The translations under genes and the position numbers were made by a program. Below, piece by piece: positions 33,975-45,917 of a stretch of DNA of 64,000 nucleotides. Numbering within the stretch: the first letter of the stretch is position 1; each line of letters starts with the position of its first letter. The stretch covers positions 150,404,812-150,468,811 of the forward strand of contig NC_073696.1 in the NCBI RefSeq assembly GCF_029784165.1, read 5' to 3'. Below the pieces are notes generated by a model. The model was not told where the DNA came from. It ran no database searches and saw only the letters and a list, made by a program, of their open reading frames with translations. The stretch is from Wyeomyia smithii. Its lineage: Eukaryota > Arthropoda > Insecta > Diptera > Culicidae.

Positions 33975-34341
33975 TTAGCAGCTTTGTAATCGTTTGACTG
34001 GCTTTGCTGAATAGACTTCTGAAGGAACGGATGTTCCTAGAACTGGCATGTATTTCCTCGGTATTTTATAAAGCGTTGGAATCTGTCCTTGAATTCGGTT
34101 CCATACTATAATTGGGTCAGAATTTCTTGGTGCTAGATCGCCATGCAAATACTGCCGTAACTCCCCGGGTAATCCAACCATATGGTTGATGTTTTTGTAT
34201 CTTGATGCTTCTCTAGCAAGAGTACCGTGGGCAGCCCACAGGTCATTACTTGGTTCGATGTTGGCTGGTTCAGGTTGCTCCTCTCTACACTGCCTAGTAA
34301 TTTTTTGCATCATATTAACTAAAATTATATTAAATGTGACA
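33975..34341 (-). pseudogene. hAT-C transposase C-terminal fragment
   Basis: The reverse strand gives ELRQYLHGDLAPRNSDPIIV, WNRIQGQIPTLYKIPRKYMP and VLGTSVPSEVYSAKPVKRL. This is the hAT dimerisation domain: the family pattern is E..YL, then DP..WW, FP.L...A..YL.I.ATSVPSER.FS. The usual WW is VW, and the R of SER is missing. The catalytic N-terminal and middle parts are absent, because a foldback element abuts at 34344 and nothing coding resumes beyond it. The left border of the tandem duplication cuts through this frame. Confidence 0.82.
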
Positions 34342-34343
34342 TA

Positions 34344-35850
34344 CAGGGGATAGTCAAAATAAGTAGGATAGGCAAAATTTTGATGAAATTTGGAATGCTG
34401 TAGCTTTGCCAAATGTTATTTGATTTTAGCAATGCGAATATCATTGAACTGGAAAACTTTGAAGTTTCACTTTCTGATTTCAGATCTGGCCTAGGTCACC
34501 GGATGTAGGAAATATTCCTGAGTTCCGGTAGGCATGTCAAACCTGCTGATTTTTGGATGGATTTGGTAATGGGTTACCTGATAAAAATGGTTATTTGCAT
34601 CATTGGCATAGATGACAAAATCATTTCTGAAGCGAATGGTTCATTAAGATCCGGAATCGGCCAAGAACTCATCGAGAAATGGCTATTTTTCATCCGAAAG
34701 TCTTCATAGGAACTTTCAGTAGGGGACATTTACGTTTTTGCGCGAAATATAGCGTGTGACACATCTATCTTCAAGATTTTTCATCAGGAATCTGTCAAAA
34801 GACATATTTTTGAGTATATGCTTCATTAGCCACTTCCGGAACACCATGGATGCCCCGGAGGGATCCGAAATAGGGACATTTACATTTTTGCATCAAATAT
34901 TTTTCATCACGAATCTTTCAAAAGACATATTGCTGAACATAGGCTGTATTAAACACTTCCGGACTCACCTGGATGCCCCGAAGGTACCCGTTGTGGGAGA
35001 ATTTACATTTCTGCATCAAAATTTTCAGGATTTCTCATCAGGAATCCTCCAAAAGACATATTTTTGAATACAGACTGCGTTGGCCACAACCGGAACGATC
35101 CGGATGCCCAGTAGGAACCCAGAGTGGGGACATTCACATTTTTGCATCAAATATAGCCTCTATCTTCATGATTTTTTATCGGGCATCTTCCAAAAGACAT
35201 ATTACTGAATATAGGCTGCATTGGTCACTGCCGGAGCAATCCGGATGCCTTGTAGGAACTGGGAGTACGGACACATGCATTTTTGAATGCAATGAATTTG
35301 ATGCAGAAATGTAAATTCTCCCACTACGGGTTCATCCTGGGCATCCAGGTTGTTCCGAAAGTGGCCAATGCAGCATATATTCAGAAAAATGTCTTTTGGA
35401 AGATGCCCGATAAAAAATCCTGAAGATAGAGGTGTCACATGCTATATTTGGTGTAAAAATGTAAATGTCCCCTACTAAAGGTTCCTCTGAGGACTTCCGG
35501 ATGAAAAATAGCAATTTCTCGATGAGTTCTTGGTCGATTCCGGATCTTGATGAACCATTCGCTTCAGAAATGATTTTGTCATCTATGCCAATGATGCAAA
35601 TAAGCATTTTTGTCAGGTAACCCATTACCAAATCATCCAAAAATTAGCAGATTTGACATGCTTACCGGAACTCAGAAATATTTCCTACATCCGGTTACCT
35701 AGGCCAGATCTGAGGTCAGAAAATTAAACTTCAAAAGTTCTCCAGTTCAATGGTGTTCGAATCATTAAAATCGAATAACATTTTGCAAAGCTACAGCATT
35801 TCAAATTTCATCAAAATTTTGCCTATCCTACTTATTTTGACTATCCCCTG
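34344..35850. mobile_element. 1.5-kb foldback element with internal minisatellite
   Basis: CAGGGGATAGTCAAAATAAG at the left is matched in inverse at 35850, with TA on both sides (Tc1/mariner-like target). The inverted arms extend about 450 bp with a few percent difference. Between them, a 120-141-bp unit recurs with its AAAAGACATAT core at about 34797, 34919, 35051 and 35192, plus an inverted copy near 35390. The short ORFs here are repeat translations, not genes. A second copy lies at 37178-38684. Confidence 0.88.
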
Positions 35851-36068
35851 TATTTTAACAATCGCTTATGTGAGTTCGCGTAAGTGCGAACAGCCCTTAA
35901 AATCTTTTTCAACTTCGTAGTCGCGACGCCAAGAGTTTTGTTTATGAACACACAAAAAGAGAAGTTTAGTTTTCGTTCGTGCGCGCATTTTTATATATTT
36001 GAATGAAATATCAACGTCGCAGCACTAAATCGAAATCGCGACTTTAAATATCCTTACGTGGGAAGTAA

Positions 36069-36105
36069 TGCGCTGTATAGCACATCAGATGCGCTATACA
36101 GCGCA
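36069..36105. repeat. short hairpin TGCGCTGTATAGC / GCTATACAGCGCA
   Basis: Thirteen-base perfect arms around an 11-base loop within the right part of hAT-C, repeated at 38903-38939. Possible transposon subterminal structure. Confidence 0.6.
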
Positions 36106-36439
36106 CTATTTGCGACGTAAGGTATAATGTGCGGCATGCGAGTAAAATCAATTGTCGCCAGTCGACAACTACAATTTTCAACTAAATGGATAATATAAAA
36201 TAAGTGAGAACAAAGGTTTCGAAATCTCTTGTGTTTTCTTCACCGCTGGCATCACCAATTTTCCCATTTTTGGACAAAGTTGAACTATAATCGAACAACA
36301 ATCGGGGTCAACTATTCGATTATTCAATAATCAAAAAGTCGGTTAATCGATTAAAAATTAATCGAATATTTTCGCAAATAATCGATTAACTCGATTAATC
36401 GAGAAGTAATCAGACATCATTATACCTTGAAAAAGCTGT

Positions 36440-36960
36440 GTTATAAACCTCGATCCCACCCGCGGCAGGAAATGCAGCCGCAAGGATAAAGAAATTCGAA
36501 AACATTGTAAGTATTTTACGATTATCTAAAACAGTCAAGTTAATAAAATGTAGATGTTTTGATTTCAGTCAACAAAGTAATGGGACATCTCTGGCGAGTG
36601 CAATTTCTACAGTCGGAGCCGCTGCAACGGCAACCTTCAACAGCAGCAGCAGTACCTAACAATTTAACTACGGGAACTGGAACATAAGAGGCAATCAATG
36701 TTTTCGCAATGGAAATATTTCCACTGGTCGCTTTTGGAAGCGATTCCAACCGTAACAACGGTGGCGGACTCAAAGAATCGCTCCTTGGCACTTTCGGAAA
36801 TAGGGGAAACAGTTATGGTGTTCTGCTGCAATAAATCTGTCTGGTCGTTTAACTTAACAACACATGCGATTCGATTTTGATGATTTAGAGGAATTGGTAC
36901 AGAAGGATCTGCATAAAAGGGCAACGAAAAAGCTTTTTAGTAGCAGTTGCATTATCTGGC
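36440..36960 (+). pseudogene. exon-like fragment with intron signals (two copies)
   Basis: A stretch beginning about 36448 (TCGATCCCACCCGCGGCAGG) is followed by GTAAGT at 36509 and a pyrimidine-ending TTTCAG near 36570, like a 60-bp insect intron. The downstream forward frame reads VMGHLWRVQFLQSEPLQRQP then STAAAVPNNLTTGTGT before a stop. Other frames give Gly/Asn-rich peptides, and a later frame reads FDFDDLEELVQKDLHKRA. The composition (CAG-rich, about 45% GC) differs from its surroundings. I do not recognise the protein. It may be a captured or dying host gene piece. The duplicate lies at 39274-39794. Confidence 0.35.
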
Positions 36961-37012
36961 CGCGGAGCAACGAATGAGTACGAGTGATAAAATAATACGG
37001 ATGAGTGTTAGA

Positions 37013-37118
37013 TACAGGGCTACAAGTTGGTCACTTTTTAGTGACTTGGTCACTTTTTTTTAAGCTGGTCACTCAAAAGTCACTTTTTTCATCAAAAAGT
37101 CACTAAAGTTACTTTTTT
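37013..37118. repeat. GTCAC-rich element, cut by the duplication junction
   Basis: It starts CAGGGCTACAAGTTGGTCAC and is made of repeated AAAAGTGACT/AGTCACTTTT. The intact second copy (39847-40001) ends ACCAACTTGACCAGCCCTG, the inverse of the start, so it is a hAT-like MITE of about 155 bp. In this first copy the right end is missing. No matching 8-bp flanks were seen. Confidence 0.6.
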
Positions 37119-39953
37119 CTACACTGCCTAGTAATTTTTTGCATCATATTAACTAAAATTATATTAAATGTGACATACAGGGGATAGTCAAAATAAGTAG
37201 GATAGGCAAAATTTTGATGAAATTTGGAATGCTGTAGCTTTGCCAAATGTTATTTGATTTTAGCAATGCGAATATCATTGAACTGGAAAACTTTGAAGTT
37301 TCATTTTCTGATTTCAGATCTGGCCTAGGTCACCGGATGTAGGAAATATTCCTGAGTTCCGGTAGGCATGTCAAACCTGCTGATTTTTGGATGGATTTGG
37401 TAATGGGTTACCTGATAAAAATGGTTATTTGCATCATTGGCATAGATGACAAAATCATTTCTGAAGCGAATGGTTCATTAAGATCCGGAATCGGCCAAGA
37501 ACTCATCGAGAAATGGCTATTTTTCATCCGAAAGTCTTCATAGGAACTTTCAGTAGGGGACATTTACGTTTTTGCGCGAAATATAGCGTGTGACACATCT
37601 ATCTTCAAGATTTTTCATCAGGAATCTGTCAAAAGACATATTTTTGAGTATATGCTTCATTAGCCACTTCCGGAACACCATGGATGCCCCGGAGGGATCC
37701 GAAATAGGGACATTTACATTTTTGCATCAAATATTTTTCATCACGAATCTTTCAAAAGACATATTGCTGAACATAGGCTGTATTAAACACTTCCGGACTC
37801 ACCTGGATGCCCCGAAGGTACCCGTTGTGGGAGAATTTACATTTCTGCATCAAAATTTTCAGGATTTCTCATCAGGAATCCTCCAAAAGACATATTTTTG
37901 AATACAGACTGCGTTGGCCACAACCGGAACGATCCGGATGCCCAGTAGGAACCCAGAGTGGGGACATTCACATTTTTGCATCAAATATAGCCTCTATCTT
38001 CATGATTTTTTATCGGGCATCTTCCAAAAGACATATTACTGAATATAGGCTGCATTGGTCACTGCCGGAGCAATCCGGATGCCTTGTAGGAACTGGGAGT
38101 ACGGACACATGCATTTTTGAATGCAATGAATTTGATGCAGAAATGTAAATTCTCCCACTACGGGTTCATCCTGGGCATCCAGGTTGTTCCGAAAGTGGCC
38201 AATGCAGCATATATTCAGAAAAATGTCTTTTGGAAGATGCCCGATAAAAAATCCTGAAGATAGAGGTGTCACATGCTATATTTGGTGTAAAAATGTAAAT
38301 GTCCCCTACTAAAGGTTCCTCTGAGGACTTCCGGATGAAAAATAGCAATTTCTCGATGAGTTCTTGGTCGATTCCGGATCTTGATGAACCATTCGCTTCA
38401 GAAATGATTTTGTCATCTATGCCAATGATGCAAATAAGCATTTTTGTCAGGTAACCCATTACCAAATCATCCAAAAATTAGCAGATTTGACATGCTTACC
38501 GGAACTCAGAAATATTTCCTACATCCGGTTACCTAGGCCAGATCTGAGGTCAGAAAATTAAACTTCAAAAGTTCTCCAGTTCAATGGTGTTCGAATCATT
38601 AAAATCGAATAACATTTTGCAAAGCTACAGCATTTCAAATTTCATCAAAATTTTGCCTATCCTACTTATTTTGACTATCCCCTGTATTTTAACAATCGCT
38701 TATGTGAGTTCGCGTAAGTGCGAACAGCCCTTAAAATCTTTTTCAACTTCGTAGTCGCGACGCCAAGAGTTTTGTTTATGAACACACAAAAAGAGAAGTT
38801 TAGTTTTCGTTCGTGCGCGCATTTTTATATATTTGAATGAAATATCAACGTCGCAGCACTAAATCGAAATCGCGACTTTAAATATCCTTACGTGGGAAGT
38901 AATGCGCTGTATAGCACATCAGATGCGCTATACAGCGCACTATTTGCGACGTAAGGTATAATGTGCGGCATGCGAGTAAAATCAATTGTCGCCAGTCGAC
39001 AACTACAATTTTCAACTAAATGGATAATATAAAATAAGTGAGAACAAAGGTTTCGAAATCTCTTGTGTTTTCTTCACCGCTGGCATCACCAATTTTCCCA
39101 TTTTTGGACAAAGTTGAACTATAATCGAACAACAATCGGGGTCAACTATTCGATTATTCAATAATCAAAAAGTCGGTTAATCGATTAAAAATTAATCGAA
39201 TATTTTCGCAAATAATCGATTAACTCGATTAATCGAGAAGTAATCAGACATCATTATACCTTGAAAAAGCTGTGTTATAAACCTCGATCCCACCCGCGGC
39301 AGGAAATGCAGCCGCAAGGATAAAGAAATTCGAAAACATTGTAAGTATTTTACGATTATCTAAAACAGTCAAGTTAATAAAATGTAGATGTTTTGATTTC
39401 AGTCAACAAAGTAATGGGACATCTCTGGCGAGTGCAATTTCTACAGTCGGAGCCGCCTCAACGGCAACCTTCAACAGCAGCAGCAGTACCTAACAATTTA
39501 ACTACGGGAACTGGAACATAAGAGGCAATCAATGTTTTCGCAATGGAAATATTTCCACTGGTCGCTTTTGGAAGCGATTCCAACCGTAACAACGGTGGCG
39601 GACTCAAAGAATCGCTCCTTGGCACTTTCGGAAATAGGGGAAACAGTTATGGTGTTCTGCTGCAATAAATCTGTCTGGTCGTTTAACTTAACAACACATG
39701 CGATTCGATTTTGATGATTTAGAGGAATTGGTACAGAAGGATCTGCATAAAAGGGCAACGAAAAAGCTTTTTAGTAGCAGTTGCATTATCTGGCCGCGGA
39801 GCAACGAATGAGTACGAGTGATAAAATAATACGGATGAGTGTTAGATACAGGGCTACAAGTTGGTCACTTTTTAGTGACTTGGTCACTTTTTTTTAAGCT
39901 GGTCACTCAAAAGTCACTTTTTTCATCAAAAAGTCACTAAAGTTACTTTTTTC

Positions 39954-40190
39954 CGAAAAATAGTCACTAAAGTCACTTTTTACCAACTTGACCAGCCCTG
40001 CTTTTTGAATGAAATTTTTGATGCCAAATTTCTCAGATATGCATGATACGTCGAGATCTGTTCTCTTAAAAAAGATTTTTTTGGGAATAACCGACTTTCT
40101 GGCACTAAAAGGAATTTTCAAAACGGGAGAGTAAATTGAATTTAACACAAAGGATTTGAATGCAATTCCTGAGAAATTCATGATAATAGT
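39954..40190. other. no gene; spacer before Jockey copy 3
   Basis: It contains the end of the GTCAC-rich MITE and AT-rich DNA without a supportable gene. The start of the next Jockey element is not sharply defined. Confidence 0.4.
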
Positions 40191-41864
40191 ATTAAAGTGC
40201 TGATACAGTACGGTCGTATTTTACCAACAGCTCGAGGCTAAGTCTTAGACTACTGAGAGATATTAAAATTTTGTTTTTCGCTTTCAACAGGCAATCTTTT
40301 TAAAAGACTACCTTGTGAAACGCAAAGTAATAAATTTGTATTTAACGTTAACGAGTGTTTAGTGAGTTAATTTGGTTTGAAATATTTCTACTTAAATTCT
40401 ATAGTGAAGTGAAAGTGTAATGAAGTTCTCCAGTTATGCCTGGAAAAATAAAAAAGCTCGCTTTGATGAGGTTTCAAGGAAACGTGAGGCATCTCCTCCA
40501 AGTGACACTGAAATTTCGACTAACAGGTATGATATTCTTTCTTCCGTTGGGGATCAAGAATTTCAAACTTCTCATACTGAGCATAAAACCGTTATGAAGA
40601 AGGTTAAAGTTCCACCTATTGTGGTATTTGTAGCAAATTTTAAAGCATTTCGATCAGAACTTTCATCATTTCTGTCGGATGTGAAAGATAATTTTCAAAT
40701 TGGCCGCCAAGGCGAAATTCATATTTTGGCAGAATCTTTTGATGGCCATAAACATCTTTTACAGTATTTGACTGAAAAGATGTATAAATTTTATTCTTTT
40801 GATGCCAAAAACGAGAGACCGTTTATGGCTGTTTTGAAAGGTCTCTCAAATGATCAAACTATTGATGAAATTAAAGATTGTTTGTCAGAATCACTTGGTT
40901 TTGCCCCCAACCAAGTAATTTTGATGAAACGAAAGGCAAATGCCAGAATTAATCAAACTGGAATACACCAGGAAAATTACTTAGTACATTTTGATCGTAC
41001 CAAAGTGCTTAATTTGAAATGTTTGGAAGAAGCACGTGTTTTATTCAACGTGCGAATAAAGTGGGAAAATTTCAAGAGACATAGAGGAATCCATAATCTT
41101 ACGCAATGTAGGAATTGTCAAGCCTATGATCATGGAACTCGAAACTGCCATATGGCAGCAAAATGTATGATTTGTGGTGACACTAATCACACGAAAGATA
41201 TCTGCCCCGTGAAAGAGACCACTAATAGTTTCAAATGTGTAAATTGTGGGGGAAATCACAAATCTAATTTCTTTAATTGTCCTGTAAGGTCAAAAATTAT
41301 TGCTTCCAGACAACGTAGGAATTTTAAACAACCTGTTGTCAATGTGGGTAATCTAAAGACTTTCAATACTGTTCAGGCATCACCAGCACTTTCATTAGCA
41401 GGTGTGTCTGTAGGTAATAATTTAAATTCAGATAACGAATTTCAGACAAATAATCCTGTTCAGGCAACACCAGGCGGTTCATATCCCAGTGTCCTTTCAG
41501 GTAATATTTCAAACTCAAACGGTAACATACCAGTAACGTGTTTGGTGCTGAAAAGTCAGCCAGTATTGATTTAGGTAGTCCAACTCCCGAGAAGATTGAA
41601 TACCTACAACAATCCATGCTGCAGCTAATGTCCGTTTTGTTGAACTGTAACTCGATGTACGAGGCTGTTCAAGAAGGTATAAAATTTACAACTAATATTG
41701 TTATGAAATTGAAATTCAGCAATGATTTTAAATATTGCTGTAAATTTTCTAAATTGGAATGCTCGCTCTTTAAAAGCGAGGATGAATTTTTCAATTTTTC
41801 AACAGTCAACGATGTGCATATTGCAGTTGTGACTGAAACGCTTTGAAAGCCAAATATTAAACTA
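40190..41864 (+). mobile_element. Jockey-type retrotransposon (copy 3), 3'-truncated
   Basis: It has a 5' region, a long ORF1 and the first roughly 40 codons of ORF2 (ECSLFKSEDEFFNFSTVNDV, HIAVVTETL), then stops abruptly where a culicid repeat begins at about 41865. Non-LTR elements normally lose the 5' end, so the loss of the 3' end must come from a later deletion or rearrangement. The rest of ORF2 was not found in the window. Confidence 0.82.
40420..41574 (+). pseudogene. Jockey copy 3 ORF1, nearly complete
   Basis: ATG 40420 (MKFSSYAWKNKKARFDEV) opens 384 codons. The RRM-like region includes NERPFMAVLKGLSNDQTIDE. Three zinc knuckles are intact: CRNCQAYDHGTRNC, CMICGDTNHTKDIC and CVNCGGNHKSNFFNC (residues about 228-288). 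A frameshift near 41540-41570 moves the conserved C-terminus (YLQQSMLQLMSVLL ... KLKFSNDFK) into the frame that starts at 41538. The expected stop after NDFK is mutated to TAT, so that frame runs on into ORF2 sequence. Best-preserved Jockey gag domain in the window. Confidence 0.85.
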
Positions 41865-42438
41865 AAAACCTAAATTGATCCACCTAGCGGTCAGACCAAG
41901 CCTTTCTCATGCGTACTTATTATTTGTTATAATAGATTTACACGACACACTTCATTTCAGAAAAAAATACCCTTTGATAATATTTGCTGGATTTATTTAT
42001 CACTCTAAAATAACAAATCATGGGTAACAGTGAAACCATACTGAACATTTAAAACATAATCTTCAAACATATATGAACATACATTAACACATGCGAATAA
42101 CATGAAATAAATATGTTTCAAATATATGACGCGAAATTTTTCTTTGATCGTGGTATAATCGAAACGTCACTGTACTCATATATGATTGGACTCGTTTATA
42201 TGTAGGCTCGATATATCATTCGTTAAAATATAATTTTTGATTCGATTGTTTATAGTAAGATTTTTTTTTTATATCGAATATGACTTGCTTTTCACAACTT
42301 TTGAACCACGTGTACAATCATAATAATTCGTCAGTTAACCCTTAACTAGCCCGTTCATCTGAAATCAGTATTGTTCAAATCGGTTGTGTAGTTTCTTAGA
42401 TAATGAAGTTTCGTGATTTTCACATTTTGATTCATTAT

Positions 42439-43561
42439 CCCTGGTAATGTAGAAAACCTCATGTAGTTTTCGACGAGTTTTCTACGTAAAATACCTCTGG
42501 TAGAATACCTAACCAAAAACGAGTATTCTACGAAAACCTGCAAAGAGATTTTTGTGGTGAATTACATGAAGAATAAACGAAATTTAAGTTTAAAAATATT
42601 ATTTATTTTTAATTGTGATGATTATTTTGAGTGAATTGAGAACGAATTTGACATTAAAAATCGTTGCTTTTAATCACCATCGATTGAATTTGTTTTTGAT
42701 ATGTTTCATAACTTTTCGGATTAGAAATACCTCCCGTTTGCAAAATATTCCAGGGCTTTCTAGCCAGTACCAACAATAAACCCAGGCATGTTTAATTCTA
42801 TCTTCGAAACTTCATATAAATTTGTAAATTAAATTAGGTAGCAATTCAGATCCCAAAAAATGAGCAATTACTCTACTCAAAACTGAAAGTGAGTAACAAT
42901 CACTCAGTTTTTAAACGCCTTGTTTCTTAATTATTTTTACGAAAATGCGTCAAATCTTACTTATTTTAGAGTTATTTTTCTAGAGGGTGTAAAGAATTCT
43001 TCCTGCAACTTCCTGAATTTTTGGTGGGCTTTTTCGTATATGCCAGAGGAACCATGAACCATTGAGATATTGGGTACGCTCTAAATATATGAGATTTGAC
43101 AGCGATAGCATAGTTCTATAGAAATCAGGCCTTAGATGCGCCTTTGCTTTTGCACTGATTTTGTATGTGACGTATATTATGCGATTTTGCTTTCATTAGC
43201 ATTTTTGGATGACAACAAATATGTTGTTGAACCGTGAATTACGATTGAAATTTTTGAGTGAAAACTTTGTTTGCTTTTTTGAGTTTCTTCATCATTGCTT
43301 GTTTCGCCATAATCAGAAAATAGTCCGAAAAACACTTTCTTGCTTCTTCGTGTTTCTTTTTTTTTTGTTATATTAACTCACCCGTTACTTAAATATACCT
43401 AATCAGCGCAACGAATGGCATTTTATGACTCATACTGTGAATTTTCGAGTGTTTGAGAGTTTTCTACTTGCAAGAGGTTTTCTACCGTAGAAAACGTAGA
43501 ATACAGTTTTCTACGTATATTACTTACGAGTCCCGGAAAATAGCGTAGAATACCATCCCTG
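42439..43561. mobile_element. 1.1-kb insertion in the culicid repeat
   Basis: The repeat phrase TTTTGATTCATTA / CATTACAGACGAAG is interrupted exactly here. The flanks TTCATTAT and TGCATTAC agree in 6 of 8 bases, compatible with an old hAT-type duplication. The ends contain CCCTGG and CCCTG, and many GTAGAATA/TTCTACG motifs are clustered at both ends. No transposase was seen. Confidence 0.65.
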
Positions 43562-44187
43562 TGCATTACAGACGAAGTTGAAATCCGATTTCAGTAAAAT
43601 TTAATAGGGTGTTATGAGAAAGTTAGACCTTTCATTTGACACTAATTTTGTGAAAATCGGTTCAACATTCTCTGAGAAAAGTGAGTGAGTTTGAGTAGTC
43701 TTCGGAATATTTTTTTCTTTTCATAGCTGGATTTCACATTTTTAAACACAACAGGCAAAGTAATAGTTCGATTGCAGAAAAAAATCAATAGGGTATCATG
43801 GGGCAACTGTACCTTCCATATGACTGATTTTATGAAAATCGGTCCAGCTATCTCTGAGAAACATGAGTGAGATTCAATAGTCTCCAGAACACGCTTCTGT
43901 CCATGGCTTTTGAACTACAAGTCCAATCTATATAAAATTTAAAAGGTAAGGGTTTTTTAGGAAGCCCGTTTATTTAAAACCAATTTTGTTCAAATCGATT
44001 GTGTAGTTTCTGAGATAATGAAGTTTCATAATTTTTAGATTTTGATACATAACAGATAAGATTATAATAAAATTCAATAGGGTCTTATGAGGCAACTTGA
44101 ACTTTCATTTGCATTATTAGTTTCATGAAAATCGGACTAGCCATCTCTGAGCAAATAGAGTGAGATTGGGAGAGCGTTACATACATA

Positions 44188-45838
44188 CAGTCATGGAGAA
44201 AATAATAAATACACTTGCAGTGTTGGATAATTTTTCGTATTTGCGCACTGATTTTAATTGTTGTATGATGTTATGTTACGTCATTATGATCCGCAGACAC
44301 TCTTTTTAAAAGTGGCATGGAGAAATGATTGGAGAAATTTCTTTATCGGTGATACCGAAAATTTTTTGCGTGAGTTAGTGTTTTTAAAGTGGCGACAAAA
44401 ATAAATACACTGTTAAAATATATATACAAAACAATCCAAATTAGCTTTATTTCTCTACATATCGTTAGCAAAGGGACCTTTAACGTTACAAAACTCACTT
44501 TCGAAATTATGTGGCTTGTCCTTTGTTTTGTAAAGCCATATTCAATCTTCCGGGTATGTTTACCACCAGGTTTTCACGAGTAGAAGCTGAACTAGCATTT
44601 CACGCTGCCTGTCCGACGTTCCATAAGTCTGTTTTATTCTTTGGATGATGCTTTGCAACCTAGACTTTCCCAATCTTCCATAGAATTTCTAAAGGATTTA
44701 AATTAAAAATCTGCGCTGGTTAAACTAATAATTTTATATTTTCGTTTAAAAATCATCTTTTTGTTTTCAATGCTGTATGTTTAGGATCGTTACTCTCCAA
44801 CGAAGAAGCATGTTTTCTTTGGCATACGGAAGCATTGCGCTACGTAAAATATCTACACAGTCGTTAGTATTCATAGTCTATGTTATAAAATCAATGGGTT
44901 TCATACCAGCATTAGAAAACAGTATTACACCGTTTTGTGGTCACTTCCAAATTTTACTACTTTTGTGGTTAATTGTGTGTTGAAGGCAGTATTCACCGGT
45001 CTTCTCACCAGCTGCTGACCGTTTGAAACAAAAAGTTTAAATTTCGACTCATCAAACCAAAACACGATGTGCCATTTAGTTGCACCATAGTCTAAAAACT
45101 TTTTAGAAAATTCAGTTCTTGCCAAAATGTACCGCTTTTGAAGTAGAATAAAGTTTCCTGTGTACCTAGGTGGTCGATTTTGCTTCCATATGCCGAAGAA
45201 AACATGGCACTTTGCTGGATCTCTATGCAGTATAACGATCCTAAACATACAGCATTGAAAACACGAAGATGATTTTCAAACGAAAATATAGAATTATTAG
45301 TTTGACCAGCGCAGACTCCTAATTTAAATCCTTTAGAAATTCTATGGAAGATTGGGAAAGTCTAGGTTGCAAAGCATCATCCAAAGAATAAAACAGACTT
45401 ATGGAACGTCGGACAGGCAGCGTGAAATGCTAGTTCAGCTTCTACTCGTGAAAACCTGGCGGTAAACATACCCGGAAGATTGAATATGGCTTTACAAAAC
45501 AAAAAAACAGGCCACAAAATTTTGAAAGTGAGTTTTGTAACGTAAAAAATCACTTTGCTAACGATATGTACAGAATTAAAGCTAATTTGGATTGTTTTGT
45601 TTATATATTTCAATAGTGTATGTATTTTTGTCGCCACTTTAAAAACACTAACTCACGCCAAAAATTTTCGGAATCACCGACAAAGAAATTTCTCCAGTCA
45701 TTTCTCCGTGCCTCTTTCAAAAAGAGTGTCTGTGGATCATAATGACGTAACATAACATCATACAACAGTTATAATCAGTGCGCAAATACGAAAAATTATC
45801 CAACACTGCAAGTGTATTTATTATTTTCTCCATGACTG
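44188..45838. mobile_element. palindromic Tc1-type element
   Basis: CAGTCATGGAGAAAATAATA at the left and its inverse at the right are flanked by TA, the Tc1/mariner pattern. The inverted arms are about 640 bp (44188-44835 and 45200-45838) at roughly 90% identity. Each arm encodes the same C-terminal transposase region pointing outward, so the normal 5' half has been replaced by a second inverted 3' half. It is inserted at the microsatellite of a culicid repeat. Confidence 0.88.
44400..45240 (-). pseudogene. Tc1 transposase remnant (reverse strand)
   Basis: From about 45180 the reverse strand reads FILLQKRYILARTEFSKKFL then DYGATKWHIVFWFDESKFKL, FVSNGQQLVRRPVNTAF and TTKVVKFG. This is the Tc1 catalytic-domain centre: W..V.FSDESKF.L..SDGR..V.RP, containing the first catalytic D. 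Beyond 44925 the frame is broken, but the DPKHTA and PAQ..NLNPLEILW motifs (second D and the expected third acidic region) remain legible. The opposite arm repeats NDPKHTALKTRR and PAQTPNLNPLEILWKI on the forward strand (45225-45355). The DNA-binding N-terminus is missing. Confidence 0.78.
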
Positions 45839-45839
45839 T

Positions 45840-45840
<1 letters not shown>

Positions 45841-45889
<49 letters not shown>

Positions 45890-45917
45890 ACACACACCTT
45901 TACACACACACCCACAA
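45841..45917. repeat. CA microsatellite
   Basis: An about 77-bp ACAC tract adjacent to the palindromic Tc1. Shorter CA tracts recur at 46386-46422, 48558-48600 and 49197-49245 at the equivalent place in other culicid repeat copies. Confidence 0.9.

Larger units (their letters stand above)
33249..36422. mobile_element. hAT element C with transposase remnant
   Basis: The ends TAGTGATGTCCGATT and AATCAGACATCATTA are inverted with two mismatches, and TACCTTGA flanks both (33241-33248 and 36423-36430). AATCGATTAATCG-type motifs crowd both subterminal regions. It carries the 3' end of a hAT transposase on the reverse strand and a nested foldback element. Its right end is copied again at 39256 by the 2834-bp duplication. 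Confidence 0.9.
34286..39953. repeat. tandem duplication, 2 x 2834 bp
   Basis: 34286-37119 and 37120-39953 match with a constant offset of 2834 and only a few differences noticed (for example TTTCACTTT/TTTCATTTT near 34465, and GCTGCAAC/GCCTCAAC near 36616). The junction at 37119 joins a GTCACTTTTTT repeat to the hAT-C transposase, with TCT shared at both edges. It postdates hAT-C and the foldback, or is an assembly duplication. Confidence 0.95.

Noticed and set aside
34756..38474. Several 78-113-codon frames repeated at an offset of 2834
   Set aside because: They run through the foldback arms and minisatellite on both strands and show no protein-like features.
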